Source of the DNA: an uncultured Sphingomonas sp.
GTDB lineage: Bacteria > Pseudomonadota > Alphaproteobacteria > Sphingomonadales > Sphingomonadaceae
Assembly: GCA_946482655.1 (NCBI GenBank)
Contig: CAMLSA010000015.1
Location: forward strand, 1-44,279
Reading direction: 5' to 3'
Length of the DNA stretch: 44,279 bases
Part shown: positions 1 through 6,980 of the stretch, piece after piece
Numbering within the stretch: the stretch's first letter is position 1
Layout: each line of letters begins with the position of its first letter
Program-made: the position numbers and the translations under genes
The notes under the pieces: model-generated
What the model was told of the DNA's origin: nothing
The model's database searches: none
What the model saw: only the letters and a program-made list of their open reading frames with translations

Positions 1-239
1 ACCTCGATCACCAGCCCCTGATGCGGCGCGTCATGCGGCACGAGGCGGCCGAGATCGGCGACGTCGGCGAAGGTGACCGGAATCACCGGCGGAAGATCGA
101 GCGCGCTCAGCGCCTCGCGCGTGCCCCACATGCGCCGCACGGTGCGCGCGGGATTGGCCAGTGCGGCGAGTACGGCGTGACGCCCCCAGAATCGGGGTCG
201 GCCGGCAGCGGGTTGGGAGGGGCGATGGCCTCTGCGCAT
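1..239 (-). CDS. rlmB: 23S rRNA 2'-O-methyltransferase RlmB, N-terminal part (cut by window edge)
   Basis: Reading the minus strand from the ATG at 237-239 gives 79 residues that run off the window. The translation contains RHAVLAALANPAR near residue 18 and PHQGLVIEV at its end, the typical N-terminal substrate-binding part of SpoU/TrmH-family RlmB proteins, which methylate the ribose of G2251 in 23S rRNA. The SPOUT catalytic domain with its knot motifs lies outside the window. A basic, Pro/Arg-rich leader precedes the conserved part, as is common in alphaproteobacterial members. The gene is divergent from tRNA-Tyr. Family assignment is from motif recognition only. Confidence 0.8.
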   Translation of the reverse strand, partial: MRRGHRPSQPAAGRPRFWGRHAVLAALANPARTVRRMWGTREALSALDLPPVIPVTFADVADLGRLVPHDAPHQGLVIE

Positions 240-311
240 GGATCTGCCTTAACCAGCGGCGGTGCCTCTAGGCAAGCATGGCGATGGCCGATCTTTTTCC
301 GGCAAGATGCG

Positions 312-340
312 TTGACAGGCAGGTTGCGATTGGCCATTGA
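312..340 (+). promoter_or_regulatory. candidate sigma70-type promoter of tRNA-Tyr
   Basis: A consensus TTGACA box lies at 312-317 and a weaker CATTGA box at 335-340, with a 17-bp spacer. The predicted start would fall about 15 bp before the tRNA 5' end. Inferred from sequence only. Confidence 0.5.
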
Positions 341-362
341 GCCGCCTCGCTTTTGGCGCTCC

Positions 363-448
363 GGAGGGGTGGCCGAGTGGTTAAAGGCAGCAGACTGTAA
401 ATCTGCCCGTGCAAGCGTACGCTGGTTCGAATCCAGCCCCCTCCACCA
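363..448 (+). tRNA. tRNA-Tyr (anticodon GTA)
   Basis: The acceptor strand GGAGGGG (363-369) pairs with CCCCTCC (438-444). These are followed by discriminator A and an encoded CCA (446-448). The anticodon arm reads CAGACTGTAAATCTG, giving anticodon GTA, which decodes tyrosine. A long variable arm, as expected for a class II tRNA-Tyr, and the TTCGAATCC T-loop are visible. It stands alone between rlmB and a PAS-protein gene. Confidence 0.97.
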
Positions 449-650
449 TCGCACCGCGGCAGGACAGCCCATTCCGGCGCGAAACGCCGGCGGCAGAATT
501 TGTCCTTCGAGAGCCTGCATTTTCTGCCTTTAGTGGTCAGTCGCGCCGGTGTCGTCTCGCCGTCGATCGGATATGATGTGTTGAACCCGGGGCGGACAAC
601 CGTTACCCGGATCGGCGGCGGCAGCGGCGCGTTCTTCAGCCTGACGCGGA

Positions 651-680
651 ACCATGCAGCTTAACAAAGGTTCGCATGGT
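651..680. repeat. 7-bp inverted repeat upstream of the PAS gene
   Basis: ACCATGC (651-657) and GCATGGT (674-680) form a perfect inverted repeat with a 16-bp AT-richer spacer. It lies 45 bp upstream of the PAS-protein start in an otherwise empty 275-bp gap. It could be a regulator site or a small hairpin. No T-run follows, so a terminator is unlikely. Confidence 0.3.
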
Positions 681-724
681 GAGGCGCGTGCCCCCGGCAC
701 GGTGCTCATCGGGGAAGGGAGATC

Positions 725-1297
725 ATGACGCTCAGATCGCGCGATGCCGAGACGCTCATCGCCATGGCGGCGAAAGCGGTGATGCGCCATGCCGAACGTC
801 TATCCGAGGCCTTGGACGAGCTGCCCGCTCCCATCTATGTGACCGATCCACACGGCGTGATCACCCATTTCAATCAGGCGTGTATCGCGCTGGCTGGCCG
901 CACGCCTGTCGTCCGTCACGATAAGTGGTGTGTCACCTGGAAGCTCTACACGATCGAGGGCGAGGCCCTGCCGCACGATCGCTGCCCGATGGCGATCGCG
1001 ATCCAGCGCGAATGCCCCATGCGCGGCGAGGAAGCGGTAGCGGAACGCCCGGATGGCACGCGGATAAGGTTCGTTCCCTATCCGACGCCGATCTTCGACA
1101 GCGTTGGTGAGATGATTGGCGCGGTCAATCTGCTGATGGATGTCACCGAGCAACGTCGCGCCCAGGCCCTACGGGCTGAAGCTGCCCGCTGCCGGCGACT
1201 GGCATACGCCATCAGCCATGCGGAAACCGTGATGACATTGAAGGCAATGGCTGCAGAGTTCGACGAGCAGGCGGAGCAGATCAGCCGGCCGCATTGA
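725..1297 (+). CDS. stand-alone PAS-domain protein
   Basis: A 190-aa soluble protein with one PAS fold at roughly residues 28-140. The core begins LPAPIYVTDPHGVITHFN and ends with GAVNLLMDVTEQRRA, the usual PAS-to-linker junction. A basic/alpha-helical tail of about 50 residues follows. There is no histidine kinase, GGDEF or HTH output domain, so it would have to signal by interaction or be a sensor remnant. PAS segments of this type, with the LPHDRCPMA loop, are normally found inside sensor kinases. A good ribosome-binding site (GGAAGGGA) precedes the ATG. It is convergent with the cytochrome gene. Ligand and partner are unknown. Confidence 0.8.
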   Translation: MTLRSRDAETLIAMAAKAVMRHAERLSEALDELPAPIYVTDPHGVITHFNQACIALAGRTPVVRHDKWCVTWKLYTIEGEALPHDRCPMAIAIQRECPMRGEEAVAERPDGTRIRFVPYPTPIFDSVGEMIGAVNLLMDVTEQRRAQALRAEAARCRRLAYAISHAETVMTLKAMAAEFDEQAEQISRPH

Positions 1298-1307
1298 GGT
1301 GACGTGC

Positions 1308-1337
1308 GCGCCGCCGCCGGATCGGCCGGCGGCGCAC
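1308..1337. terminator. GC-rich hairpin between convergent genes
   Basis: GCCGCCGG near 1313-1320 pairs with CCGGCGGC near 1326-1333, with further GC pairing outside. It sits in the 49-bp gap between the PAS gene and the cytochrome c gene, which converge. There is no T-run, so termination efficiency is uncertain. Confidence 0.4.
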
Positions 1338-1346
1338 GCGATCAGC

Positions 1347-1712
1347 TTATTTCAGCGACAGGATGTAATCGGCGATCGCCGCCGCCGATTCGGGGTTCTT
1401 TAGGCCGCCGAAGGGCATGCGATTTCCGGGGATGGTCTTCTGCGGTTCCTGGATGAAGGCGATCAAATTGGCCCTCGTCCACTTGATCTTGGAGTTCTTC
1501 ATGGCGGGCGAATGGGCGAAGCCCGGCACCGAGCCGGCTTTGGTGCCGCCGACGCCGAACAGGTTGGGCCCGATCGTGTTGGCCGCGCCCTTCTCGACTT
1601 TATGGCACGCCGAGCAGATGCCGAACATGGCAGGTTTGGGCAGCGGGGCGGCAAGCGTCGGCGCGCCGAGAGACAGGGCGAGGATCGAGGAAAGAACAAG
1701 ACGGTGCAGCAT
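1347..1712 (-). CDS. class I cytochrome c, periplasmic
   Basis: A 121-aa precursor with a signal peptide (about residues 1-21, ending LAA). The heme-attachment motif CSACH is at residues 33-37 and the distal methionine is probably Met99 in NRMPFGG. Size and motif order match small soluble class I (cytochrome c2-like) electron carriers; GPNLFGVGG is the typical segment after the heme site. It is monocistronic, so its redox partner cannot be read from the neighbours. Confidence 0.92.
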   Translation of the reverse strand: MLHRLVLSSILALSLGAPTLAAPLPKPAMFGICSACHKVEKGAANTIGPNLFGVGGTKAGSVPGFAHSPAMKNSKIKWTRANLIAFIQEPQKTIPGNRMPFGGLKNPESAAAIADYILSLK

Positions 1713-1837
1713 CGATGGTCCTTCTGGGCTGATGGCCGCTTGGCCACCGTAACGAGGCTTCGTCTATTGCGGCGGCCGGGCTGTCGCAAGGCTGAACGAC
1801 GATGATAAGGGCTCCAGCGGAACACTCTTAACTTTTA

Positions 1838-1866
1838 TTGATTCAAGAACGGCTTTATCGTTACAT
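1838..1866 (+). promoter_or_regulatory. candidate promoter of ihfB
   Basis: TTGATT (1838-1843) and TTACAT (1861-1866) are separated by exactly 17 bp within the AT-rich stretch between the divergent cytochrome and ihfB genes. It would give a leader of about 100 nt before the GTG start of ihfB. Confidence 0.5.
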
Positions 1867-1971
1867 AGGCTTTGGGACGGGGCCAAACGGGGCGGGCCAT
1901 GTCGATGACGGGACCGAAATATGCGGCGGAGCATTTGCCGCTTCGGCCATGATGTCAAAGGGGGTGGCGTT

Positions 1972-2250
1972 GTGATCAGATCCGAGTTGGTGCTGCTGAT
2001 AGCTCAGGACAATCCCGATCTTTCGCCGAAAGAAGTCGAGAAGATCGTCTCGACGCTGTTCGACGCGATTACTAAGCGGCTCGCTGAAGGTGGGCGTGTC
2101 GAACTGCGAGGTTTCGGAGCTTTTTCTACCCGAAGTCGCGGCGCGCGGATCGGCCGTAACCCCAGGACTGGCGATACCGTGCCGGTTTCGGCCAAACGCG
2201 TGCCCTATTTCAAACCGGGCAAGGAGATGCGGCTTCGACTCAACATGTGA
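1972..2250 (+). CDS. ihfB: integration host factor subunit beta
   Basis: A 92-aa DNA-bending protein of the HU/IHF family, starting [12 protein letters not shown]. The arm contains RNPRTGD, with the Pro that intercalates at the kink, and the region around VELRGFGAF is the conserved core. The GTG at 1972 was chosen because the family signature starts immediately there and an AAAGGGGG ribosome-binding sequence precedes it. An ATG at 1921 would add 17 unrelated residues. IHF-beta pairs with IHF-alpha, which is not in this window, and acts in nucleoid structure, recombination and sigma54-type promoter architecture. Confidence 0.95.
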   Translation: MIRSELVLLIAQDNPDLSPKEVEKIVSTLFDAITKRLAEGGRVELRGFGAFSTRSRGARIGRNPRTGDTVPVSAKRVPYFKPGKEMRLRLNM

Positions 2251-2328
2251 GTGGGGCGTAACCGCGCTGATGCCGATTCGCGCTTGGCGGTCTCCGCCGC
2301 TATGGTTATGCACCGCGTCTGCGGCGCT

Positions 2329-2646
2329 GCGGGCGTGGCGAAATTGGTAGACGCAACGGACTTGAATCCAGTCATCGAGTGCTCGCCGGGAAACCGGCGA
2401 TGCAGAACTGCTCAAATTCGGGGAAGCCTGATTCCTGGTGATCCCGAGCCAAGTCGACGGGGACTCTTCGCCGGAAGGTGTAGAGACTAGACGGGCAGCG
2501 CCTACGTCCAGGCATGGATAAGGCGAAGGGATAGTCCAGACCACGAACGGCGCCGGCCAGTCCGGTCCGGCGGCGAAAGCCGAAGTGGTACGAAAATCCG
2601 TAAGGTCGCGAGACCTGTGGGGGTTCGAGTCCCCCCGCCCGCACCA
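2329..2646 (+). tRNA. tRNA-Leu (anticodon TAA) interrupted by a group I intron
   Basis: The 5' exon is 2329-2363 and the 3' exon 2593-2646, including encoded CCA at 2644-2646. The acceptor strand GCGGGCG (2329-2335) pairs with CGCCCGC (2636-2642). After removal of 2364-2592 the anticodon arm becomes ACGGA-CTTAAAA-TCCGT, i.e. anticodon UAA, with a perfect 5-bp stem. The D-arm (GGCGAAATTGGTAGACGC), long variable arm and T-arm (GGGTTCGAGTCC) are typical of tRNA-Leu. The intron lies after U34, the position used in cyanobacterial and plastid tRNA-Leu(UAA). Confidence 0.93.
2364..2592 (+). other. group I intron (IC3-like) in tRNA-Leu(UAA)
   Basis: All core helices can be drawn. P1 is 2360-2365 with 2375-2380, placing exon U34 (2363) opposite G2377 as the hallmark U-G wobble. 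P2 is TCGCCGG/CCGGCGA with a GAAA loop. P3 is CTGCTC (2408-2413) with GGGCAG (2493-2498). P4 uses CGGG/CCCG around 2419-2446. P7 is GACTA (2485-2489) with TAGTC (2532-2536). P8 is CGCCT (2499-2503) with AGGCG (2521-2525). P9 is ACCAC (2540-2544) with GTGGT (2585-2589), with a GAAA-capped hairpin inside. The last base, G2592, is the omega-G. Core strings such as GTGTAGAGACTAGACGG match the IC3 tRNA introns of Azoarcus as I recall them. At 229 nt it has no room for a homing endonuclease. Confidence 0.92.
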
Positions 2647-2716
2647 GCTACGCGGCTTCAGCTTCCGCTTGGCATGGCAAAGACGTGACAAAAGAAAGCC
2701 TCAATCCGTTGGTAAG

Positions 2717-2755
2717 CAATTGCCGCTAGACCGACGGGGTATGGCGCGGCAATTG
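2717..2755. repeat. 10-bp perfect inverted repeat upstream of the EPS operon
   Basis: CAATTGCCGC (2717-2726) and GCGGCAATTG (2746-2755) are exact reverse complements separated by 19 bp, extendable by a G-T and an A-T pair. It lies about 160 bp upstream of the OPX gene start and 70 bp after tRNA-Leu. No T-run follows, so a regulator-binding site or an mRNA hairpin is more likely than a terminator. The rest of 2647-2911 holds no gene that I can support. Confidence 0.4.
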
Positions 2756-2911
2756 TTAGCATGTGCAAAGCGCTGGTTCGTGAAGACTTTTTATGTTTCA
2801 CCAGTCGCGTTTTTGCGGCACTTGTTGCGCGGGACCGCAGTTGATCGACGGGCAGGCGAGCAGGAACGGGGTGGCCGTCCGGTGAATGCGGGCTGATGTG
2901 CGGGGGTGGTA

Positions 2912-3526
2912 ATGCGTAAATGGGGGTCGGTCCGGACGCGGATGCTTGCTATGGCGGGCGCCGTGCTGCTGCCATCGCTTGCCGCCGCCGCGCCGGCCGG
3001 TCCAGTAGCCGCCGGTCAGCTCAAGCCCTACCGCATCAATCCGGGCGACGAGATCGAAATCTATGTCTGGGGCGACGAACGGCTCCAGCGCACTCTCAAG
3101 GTGCTCCCCGACGGAAGCGTCTCCTTTCCGCTGGTAGGGCGCATCGATGCGCTCAACAAGCTGCCGACCGATCTCGAGGGGGTGATCGTCGCCGGGCTGG
3201 CGGACCAATATCGCAACACCGTGCCGCGCGTGACCGTGTCGGTGAAGAATCCGAGCGGGCTCAGCTTCTCCGTGGCCGGCAAGGTCCGGGCGCCGGGCGC
3301 GTTCACCCCGGGGCATTATGTCAATGTGCTCGAAGCGATCAGCGTCGCCGGCGGGCCGACGGAGTTCGCCGATCTCAGCAAGGTCAAGATCTATCGGAAG
3401 GTAGGGGCGCAGATCCAGGTGATCGATGTCCGTCTCGACAGCGCGATGAGAGGCAGCCCATCGAGCGCGGACCTTCAAGGCGCGATCGTCGAGCTGCAGA
3501 GCGGGGATACGGTGGTGGTGCCATGA
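2912..3526 (+). CDS. outer-membrane polysaccharide export protein (OPX, Wza/GumB-like, short form)
   Basis: A 204-aa protein with a signal peptide (about residues 1-27). A Poly_export domain follows (about 38-115, beginning YRINPGDEIEIYVWG), then one SLBB domain (about 118-170, FSVAGKVRAPGAF). There is no lipobox cysteine and no C-terminal amphipathic helix of the kind that lets E. coli Wza cross the outer membrane. This is a periplasmic-type OPX that would need a separate outer-membrane pore, and the next gene encodes a beta-barrel. An in-frame GTG at 2906 is an alternative start. The stop overlaps the next start (ATGA), the first gene of a translationally coupled operon. Confidence 0.92.
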   Translation: MRKWGSVRTRMLAMAGAVLLPSLAAAAPAGPVAAGQLKPYRINPGDEIEIYVWGDERLQRTLKVLPDGSVSFPLVGRIDALNKLPTDLEGVIVAGLADQYRNTVPRVTVSVKNPSGLSFSVAGKVRAPGAFTPGHYVNVLEAISVAGGPTEFADLSKVKIYRKVGAQIQVIDVRLDSAMRGSPSSADLQGAIVELQSGDTVVVP

Positions 3527-4695
3527 ACCCGCGGATAGCCAAGCTCGTAGGCGGTGCCTTCGCGCTAGCGGCCGCGGCGCCTGTCCTGGCCGCCCCGTTC
3601 CAACTGTCGGTCGATACCGATGTTCGGCTAGGCTACGACCTCAATCCCTTCCTTTCTCCGGGAAGCGACCTCGCGACCGGCTATGTCGCCGCGTCGATCG
3701 CGCCCAGGCTTTCGAAACAGACCGAAAGAGGCGAAGTCAGCCTGTCGGGTCATTATGACCGCACCGAATATTTCAAGCATTACGGCCATTCCGACCAATA
3801 TGGCGCCGAGCTTTCGGTCCAGCAGCGGCTCAATCCCAAACTGAGCGTCTTCGGCGCGCTTCGCTATGACAGCGATGTGATCGGCCAAGGCAGCAACGAC
3901 GACGTGACCGGCCCGCCGATCGACGATACCGACGTAAATCTGATCGGCCTCAGGCGCCGGGCGGAAACCTATCAGGCGAGCGGTGGCTGGGAGTATAAGA
4001 TCTCATCGACTGATACGATCTCGGCCGACGGCGGTTATACCGACACGCGCTACGGCAGCGGTCCTGCGGGTGCGGATTCCCGCAATATCGGCGGCCGCGT
4101 CGGCTGGAAGCACGCGATCAGCGAGCGCACCAGGATCGGCGTGAGCGGTTCGGCCTATCATATCGACTATGACACGCCCGGGCTCAGCACCCTGATCCTT
4201 GAGCCGGCGGTCACCTTCTCGACGGTGCTCAGCCCGACGTGGAATTTCGACGCCTCGATCGGCATGTCGTTCAGCAAGCTGTGGCTGCCGCTTCCGATTG
4301 CCGACCAGCGGGCCAAGGGTCTGTCGGGCAATGTGAAGCTCTGTCACATGGGCGCGAAGGACGATTTCTGCCTCTATGCCGCCCGCTCGGTCACGGGATC
4401 GGGCGCCGGCGGAACGGTCGAGCGCTCGCAGATCGGCGTCAACTATCACCGCCGCCTGACCGAGGCGCTGAGCTGGTCCGGTAGCGCCAGCTATGCACGC
4501 AGCAAGTCCCAGACCGGGGTGCTCGGGACGCGCGAATATGTCAACGCGCGTGGCGGGTTCGACTGGAAGGTGGCGCGCTGGCTGACCCTCGGCACCGAGG
4601 GCCGCTATCGCGACGTCTTCGGCAGCGGCCGGCAGATTCGGGCCGACATCGGCGGCGAGATCAATGCGACGATTTCCTTCCCGGGTCAGCCATGA
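3523..4695 (+). CDS. outer-membrane beta-barrel protein of the EPS operon
   Basis: A 390-aa precursor with a signal peptide ending near residue 24 (VLAAPF). The rest alternates polar and hydrophobic residues with many Gly/Tyr/Ser-rich beta strands, and ends in NATISF plus GQP. This pattern is typical of 16- to 18-stranded porin-like barrels (VpsM/Wzp-like or BBP2-like) seen in exopolysaccharide operons. The start at 3523 overlaps the OPX stop by 4 bp, and the stop overlaps the wzz-like start. Established work on Myxococcus Wzp proteins shows such barrels serving as outer-membrane conduits for short OPX proteins; the same role here is inferred from context. Homology to a named family was not checked. 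Confidence 0.8.
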   Translation: MNPRIAKLVGGAFALAAAAPVLAAPFQLSVDTDVRLGYDLNPFLSPGSDLATGYVAASIAPRLSKQTERGEVSLSGHYDRTEYFKHYGHSDQYGAELSVQQRLNPKLSVFGALRYDSDVIGQGSNDDVTGPPIDDTDVNLIGLRRRAETYQASGGWEYKISSTDTISADGGYTDTRYGSGPAGADSRNIGGRVGWKHAISERTRIGVSGSAYHIDYDTPGLSTLILEPAVTFSTVLSPTWNFDASIGMSFSKLWLPLPIADQRAKGLSGNVKLCHMGAKDDFCLYAARSVTGSGAGGTVERSQIGVNYHRRLTEALSWSGSASYARSKSQTGVLGTREYVNARGGFDWKVARWLTLGTEGRYRDVFGSGRQIRADIGGEINATISFPGQP

Positions 4696-6149
4696 ACGAC
4701 GCGGCGGAGCTTTCGACCGAAGCCGAACTGGCCGATGGGCTGCTCGGCTATCTGCCGCAGATTATCTATCAGCGGCGCTGGTTCGTCCTGATTCCGTTCG
4801 CGGCCAGCGCGCTGACGGGTGTGGGGCTAGCTTATGGTCTTCCCGCGCATTACCAGTCCTCAGCCACCGTCATCGTCGAGTCGAAGGAGTTGCCCGAAGC
4901 GATCGCCGCAGCTTCGGTCACCGACCTGATCGATCAGCGCATCGCCAAGATCAAGCAGCAGATATTGAGCCGCCCCGGCCTGATCGAGCTGATTCAGGCC
5001 AACGATCTCTATAGATCGGAGCGCGGCAAGAAATCGCTTTCCTCGATCATCGAGATGATGCGCGATGCCACCGCGATCACCCCCGTTACCGCCGATATCG
5101 ACAAATTCGCGGCGCGGCGTGGCGGATCGAGCACGATCGCCTTTTCTATATCCTTCACCTATTCGGATCCGGCCAAGGCCCAGGCCGTGACCCAGCAGTT
5201 CACTGAAAAGCTGCTCAAGCTCGACAGTTCGCAGCTGTCGGCGCAGGCCGATGCCACGGTTGGTTTCCTGCGCGACCAAGCGTCGCAGATCCAGGGGCAG
5301 ATCACCGAGATCGAGGGCAAGATCGCCGACATCAAGGCGCGTAACGGGCTGGCGCTGTCCCGGATCGGCGGCTTCATTCCGTCGACCTCGAGCTACGACG
5401 TTCAGATCGCCCAGCTACAGCGCGAAAATACCGAGCTGCAGGGACGGCTGAACAGCAACAGCACCAACGCCGACGACCGGGTCAGCGCGGCCGAGTCGGC
5501 GCTTGCGGCGGCGCAGGCGCTCTATTCGGACAATCATCCCGACGTGATCGCCGCCAAGCAGAAGCTGACCGAAGCGCGCGCCGCGGCCAAGTCGGCGGGT
5601 GGCGGGCCGCGCAACAACCCTGCGATCACCGCCCAGATCGCGGCCAACAACCGCACCATCGCAACGTTGACGAGCGCCAAGTCGGCCGACATGTCGCGTG
5701 CCAGTGCCGCGGTCTCGGCTCAAAGTGGCGCGCCGCTGATCGAGGAGAACATCCGTCAGCTGGAGGCCAAGGCCGATGGCCTGCGCGGCAACTATGAGCG
5801 CATTTCGGGCAATTTGCTCGCGGCCGAAGCAGCCCAGAAGATGGACGCGGAGCAGCGCGGCGAGCGGCTCGTGCTGGTCGATCCGCCGACCTTGCCGGAC
5901 GAACCCAATTCGCCCAATCGCGGCCTCCTCGTGATCGGCGGTTTCGCGCTGGGCATCGTCATCGGCTTCGGTCTTGCCCTGCTGATCGAACTGTTCCGCC
6001 GCCCGATCCGGGGTGCCGCCGCGTTGCAGTCGATGCTCGGCGTCGGGCCGCTCGTGGTGATCCCGACGCTGCGGGCGAAGCGGAGCGGCGGGACGAAGCG
6101 CCGCAGGCGGAAGCGTCTGTTTGGGCGGCGCAAGGCGGCGCACGCATGA
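4692..6149 (+). CDS. Wzz/GumC-like polysaccharide co-polymerase
   Basis: A 485-aa inner-membrane protein with one TM segment near residues 32-53 and a second near 415-438. Between them is a long periplasmic region with coiled-coil stretches (about 165-200, 225-275, 340-380) and the GNVR/Wzz layout. The PDEPNSPNRG motif just before TM2 is the Pro-rich signature of PCP-2 proteins. A strongly basic cytoplasmic tail (about 460-485) replaces the fused kinase domain of Wzc; the kinase is the next gene, overlapping by 4 bp. It is likely to set chain length and couple the inner-membrane assembly to the OPX protein. Confidence 0.92.
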   Translation: MNDAAELSTEAELADGLLGYLPQIIYQRRWFVLIPFAASALTGVGLAYGLPAHYQSSATVIVESKELPEAIAAASVTDLIDQRIAKIKQQILSRPGLIELIQANDLYRSERGKKSLSSIIEMMRDATAITPVTADIDKFAARRGGSSTIAFSISFTYSDPAKAQAVTQQFTEKLLKLDSSQLSAQADATVGFLRDQASQIQGQITEIEGKIADIKARNGLALSRIGGFIPSTSSYDVQIAQLQRENTELQGRLNSNSTNADDRVSAAESALAAAQALYSDNHPDVIAAKQKLTEARAAAKSAGGGPRNNPAITAQIAANNRTIATLTSAKSADMSRASAAVSAQSGAPLIEENIRQLEAKADGLRGNYERISGNLLAAEAAQKMDAEQRGERLVLVDPPTLPDEPNSPNRGLLVIGGFALGIVIGFGLALLIELFRRPIRGAAALQSMLGVGPLVVIPTLRAKRSGGTKRRRRKRLFGRRKAAHA

Positions 6150-6931
6150 GCTTCGATCCTCCCCAAGGTGTCGAGCCGGCCCATCCGATGCCGGGGTCTA
6201 CCGAACGTGCGACCGGTTTCGAGGCGCTACGCGAGACCGGCATCTATGGATTCGACAGCAAGGACATACGCTCGCGGCCGTTCACGCTGCTGCGAGCCCA
6301 GATATTGAGGATCGCGCGCGCGCGGGGGTGGAAGATCATCGGCATCACCTCGCCCACGCCGAAGGTGGGCAAGAGCTTCGTCGCCTCCAACCTCGCGGCG
6401 GCGCTGGCGCGGACACCGGATCTGCACACCTATCTGTTCGATTTCGACCTGCGACGTTCGACCATCGCGAAGAATTTCGGGCTGACCGGAAGAGTCGGCA
6501 TCTCGCACTTCCTCGACGGCACGATCACCGATCTGCGCCAGGTGGCGCGGCCGATCGCCAATGAACAGCTGACGGTCTTTCCGAGCTACCCCAATGCGGC
6601 CGCGTCCGACGAGCTGGTCTCATCCGCACGGATGGATTCACTGATCGCGGCGATGCGGCAATTGCCCCAGAACACATTGTGCCTCTGCGACCTGCCACCG
6701 GTCTTCGCCAACGACGATGCGGTCGTGATCAGCCAAAAGATCGATGCCTATCTGATGATCGTCGAGGATGGCGTCACGACCCGCAAGCAGGTGCGCGACA
6801 GCTTTCGCCTGCTCACGCCCGCGCCTTGTATCGGCACCGTGCTCAACCGCTACAATGCCGGTCTGGTCGCCGACGACTATGGCTATGGCTATGGCCAGAG
6901 CAAACGCTACGGCGGTTATTACAGCAACTGA
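6146..6931 (+). CDS. bacterial tyrosine (BY) kinase, cytoplasmic partner of the co-polymerase
   Basis: A 261-aa soluble P-loop ATPase. Walker A is SPTPKVGKS (residues 69-77), Walker A' is LFDFDLRR (97-104) and Walker B is LCLCDLPPV (178-186). The C-terminus is a tyrosine cluster (Tyr245, 247, 249, 255, 258, 259), the autophosphorylation tail of BY-kinases. In such systems cycling phosphorylation of the tail controls oligomerisation with the Wzz-like partner and thus polymer assembly. It is encoded separately from the membrane activator, as in Sphingomonas GelC/GelE and staphylococcal CapA/CapB pairs. It overlaps the co-polymerase gene by 4 bp. Confidence 0.92.
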   Translation: MSFDPPQGVEPAHPMPGSTERATGFEALRETGIYGFDSKDIRSRPFTLLRAQILRIARARGWKIIGITSPTPKVGKSFVASNLAAALARTPDLHTYLFDFDLRRSTIAKNFGLTGRVGISHFLDGTITDLRQVARPIANEQLTVFPSYPNAAASDELVSSARMDSLIAAMRQLPQNTLCLCDLPPVFANDDAVVISQKIDAYLMIVEDGVTTRKQVRDSFRLLTPAPCIGTVLNRYNAGLVADDYGYGYGQSKRYGGYYSN

Positions 6932-6980
6932 TCGGCTGCCGCGTGCGGCAAGCAGGGGCAAGGGCGAAGCTGGGGATGGG

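Noticed and set aside
2364..2592. Pseudogene or misassembled tRNA-Leu.
   Set aside because: Removal of the insert gives a fully paired tRNA, and the insert itself folds into a complete group I core, so this is an intron and not damage.
1861..2691. A 276-codon minus-strand open frame across ihfB and the tRNA-Leu gene.
   Set aside because: It runs antisense to ihfB and through both tRNA exons and the group I intron; its translation has no domain character and reflects GC-rich codon shadowing.
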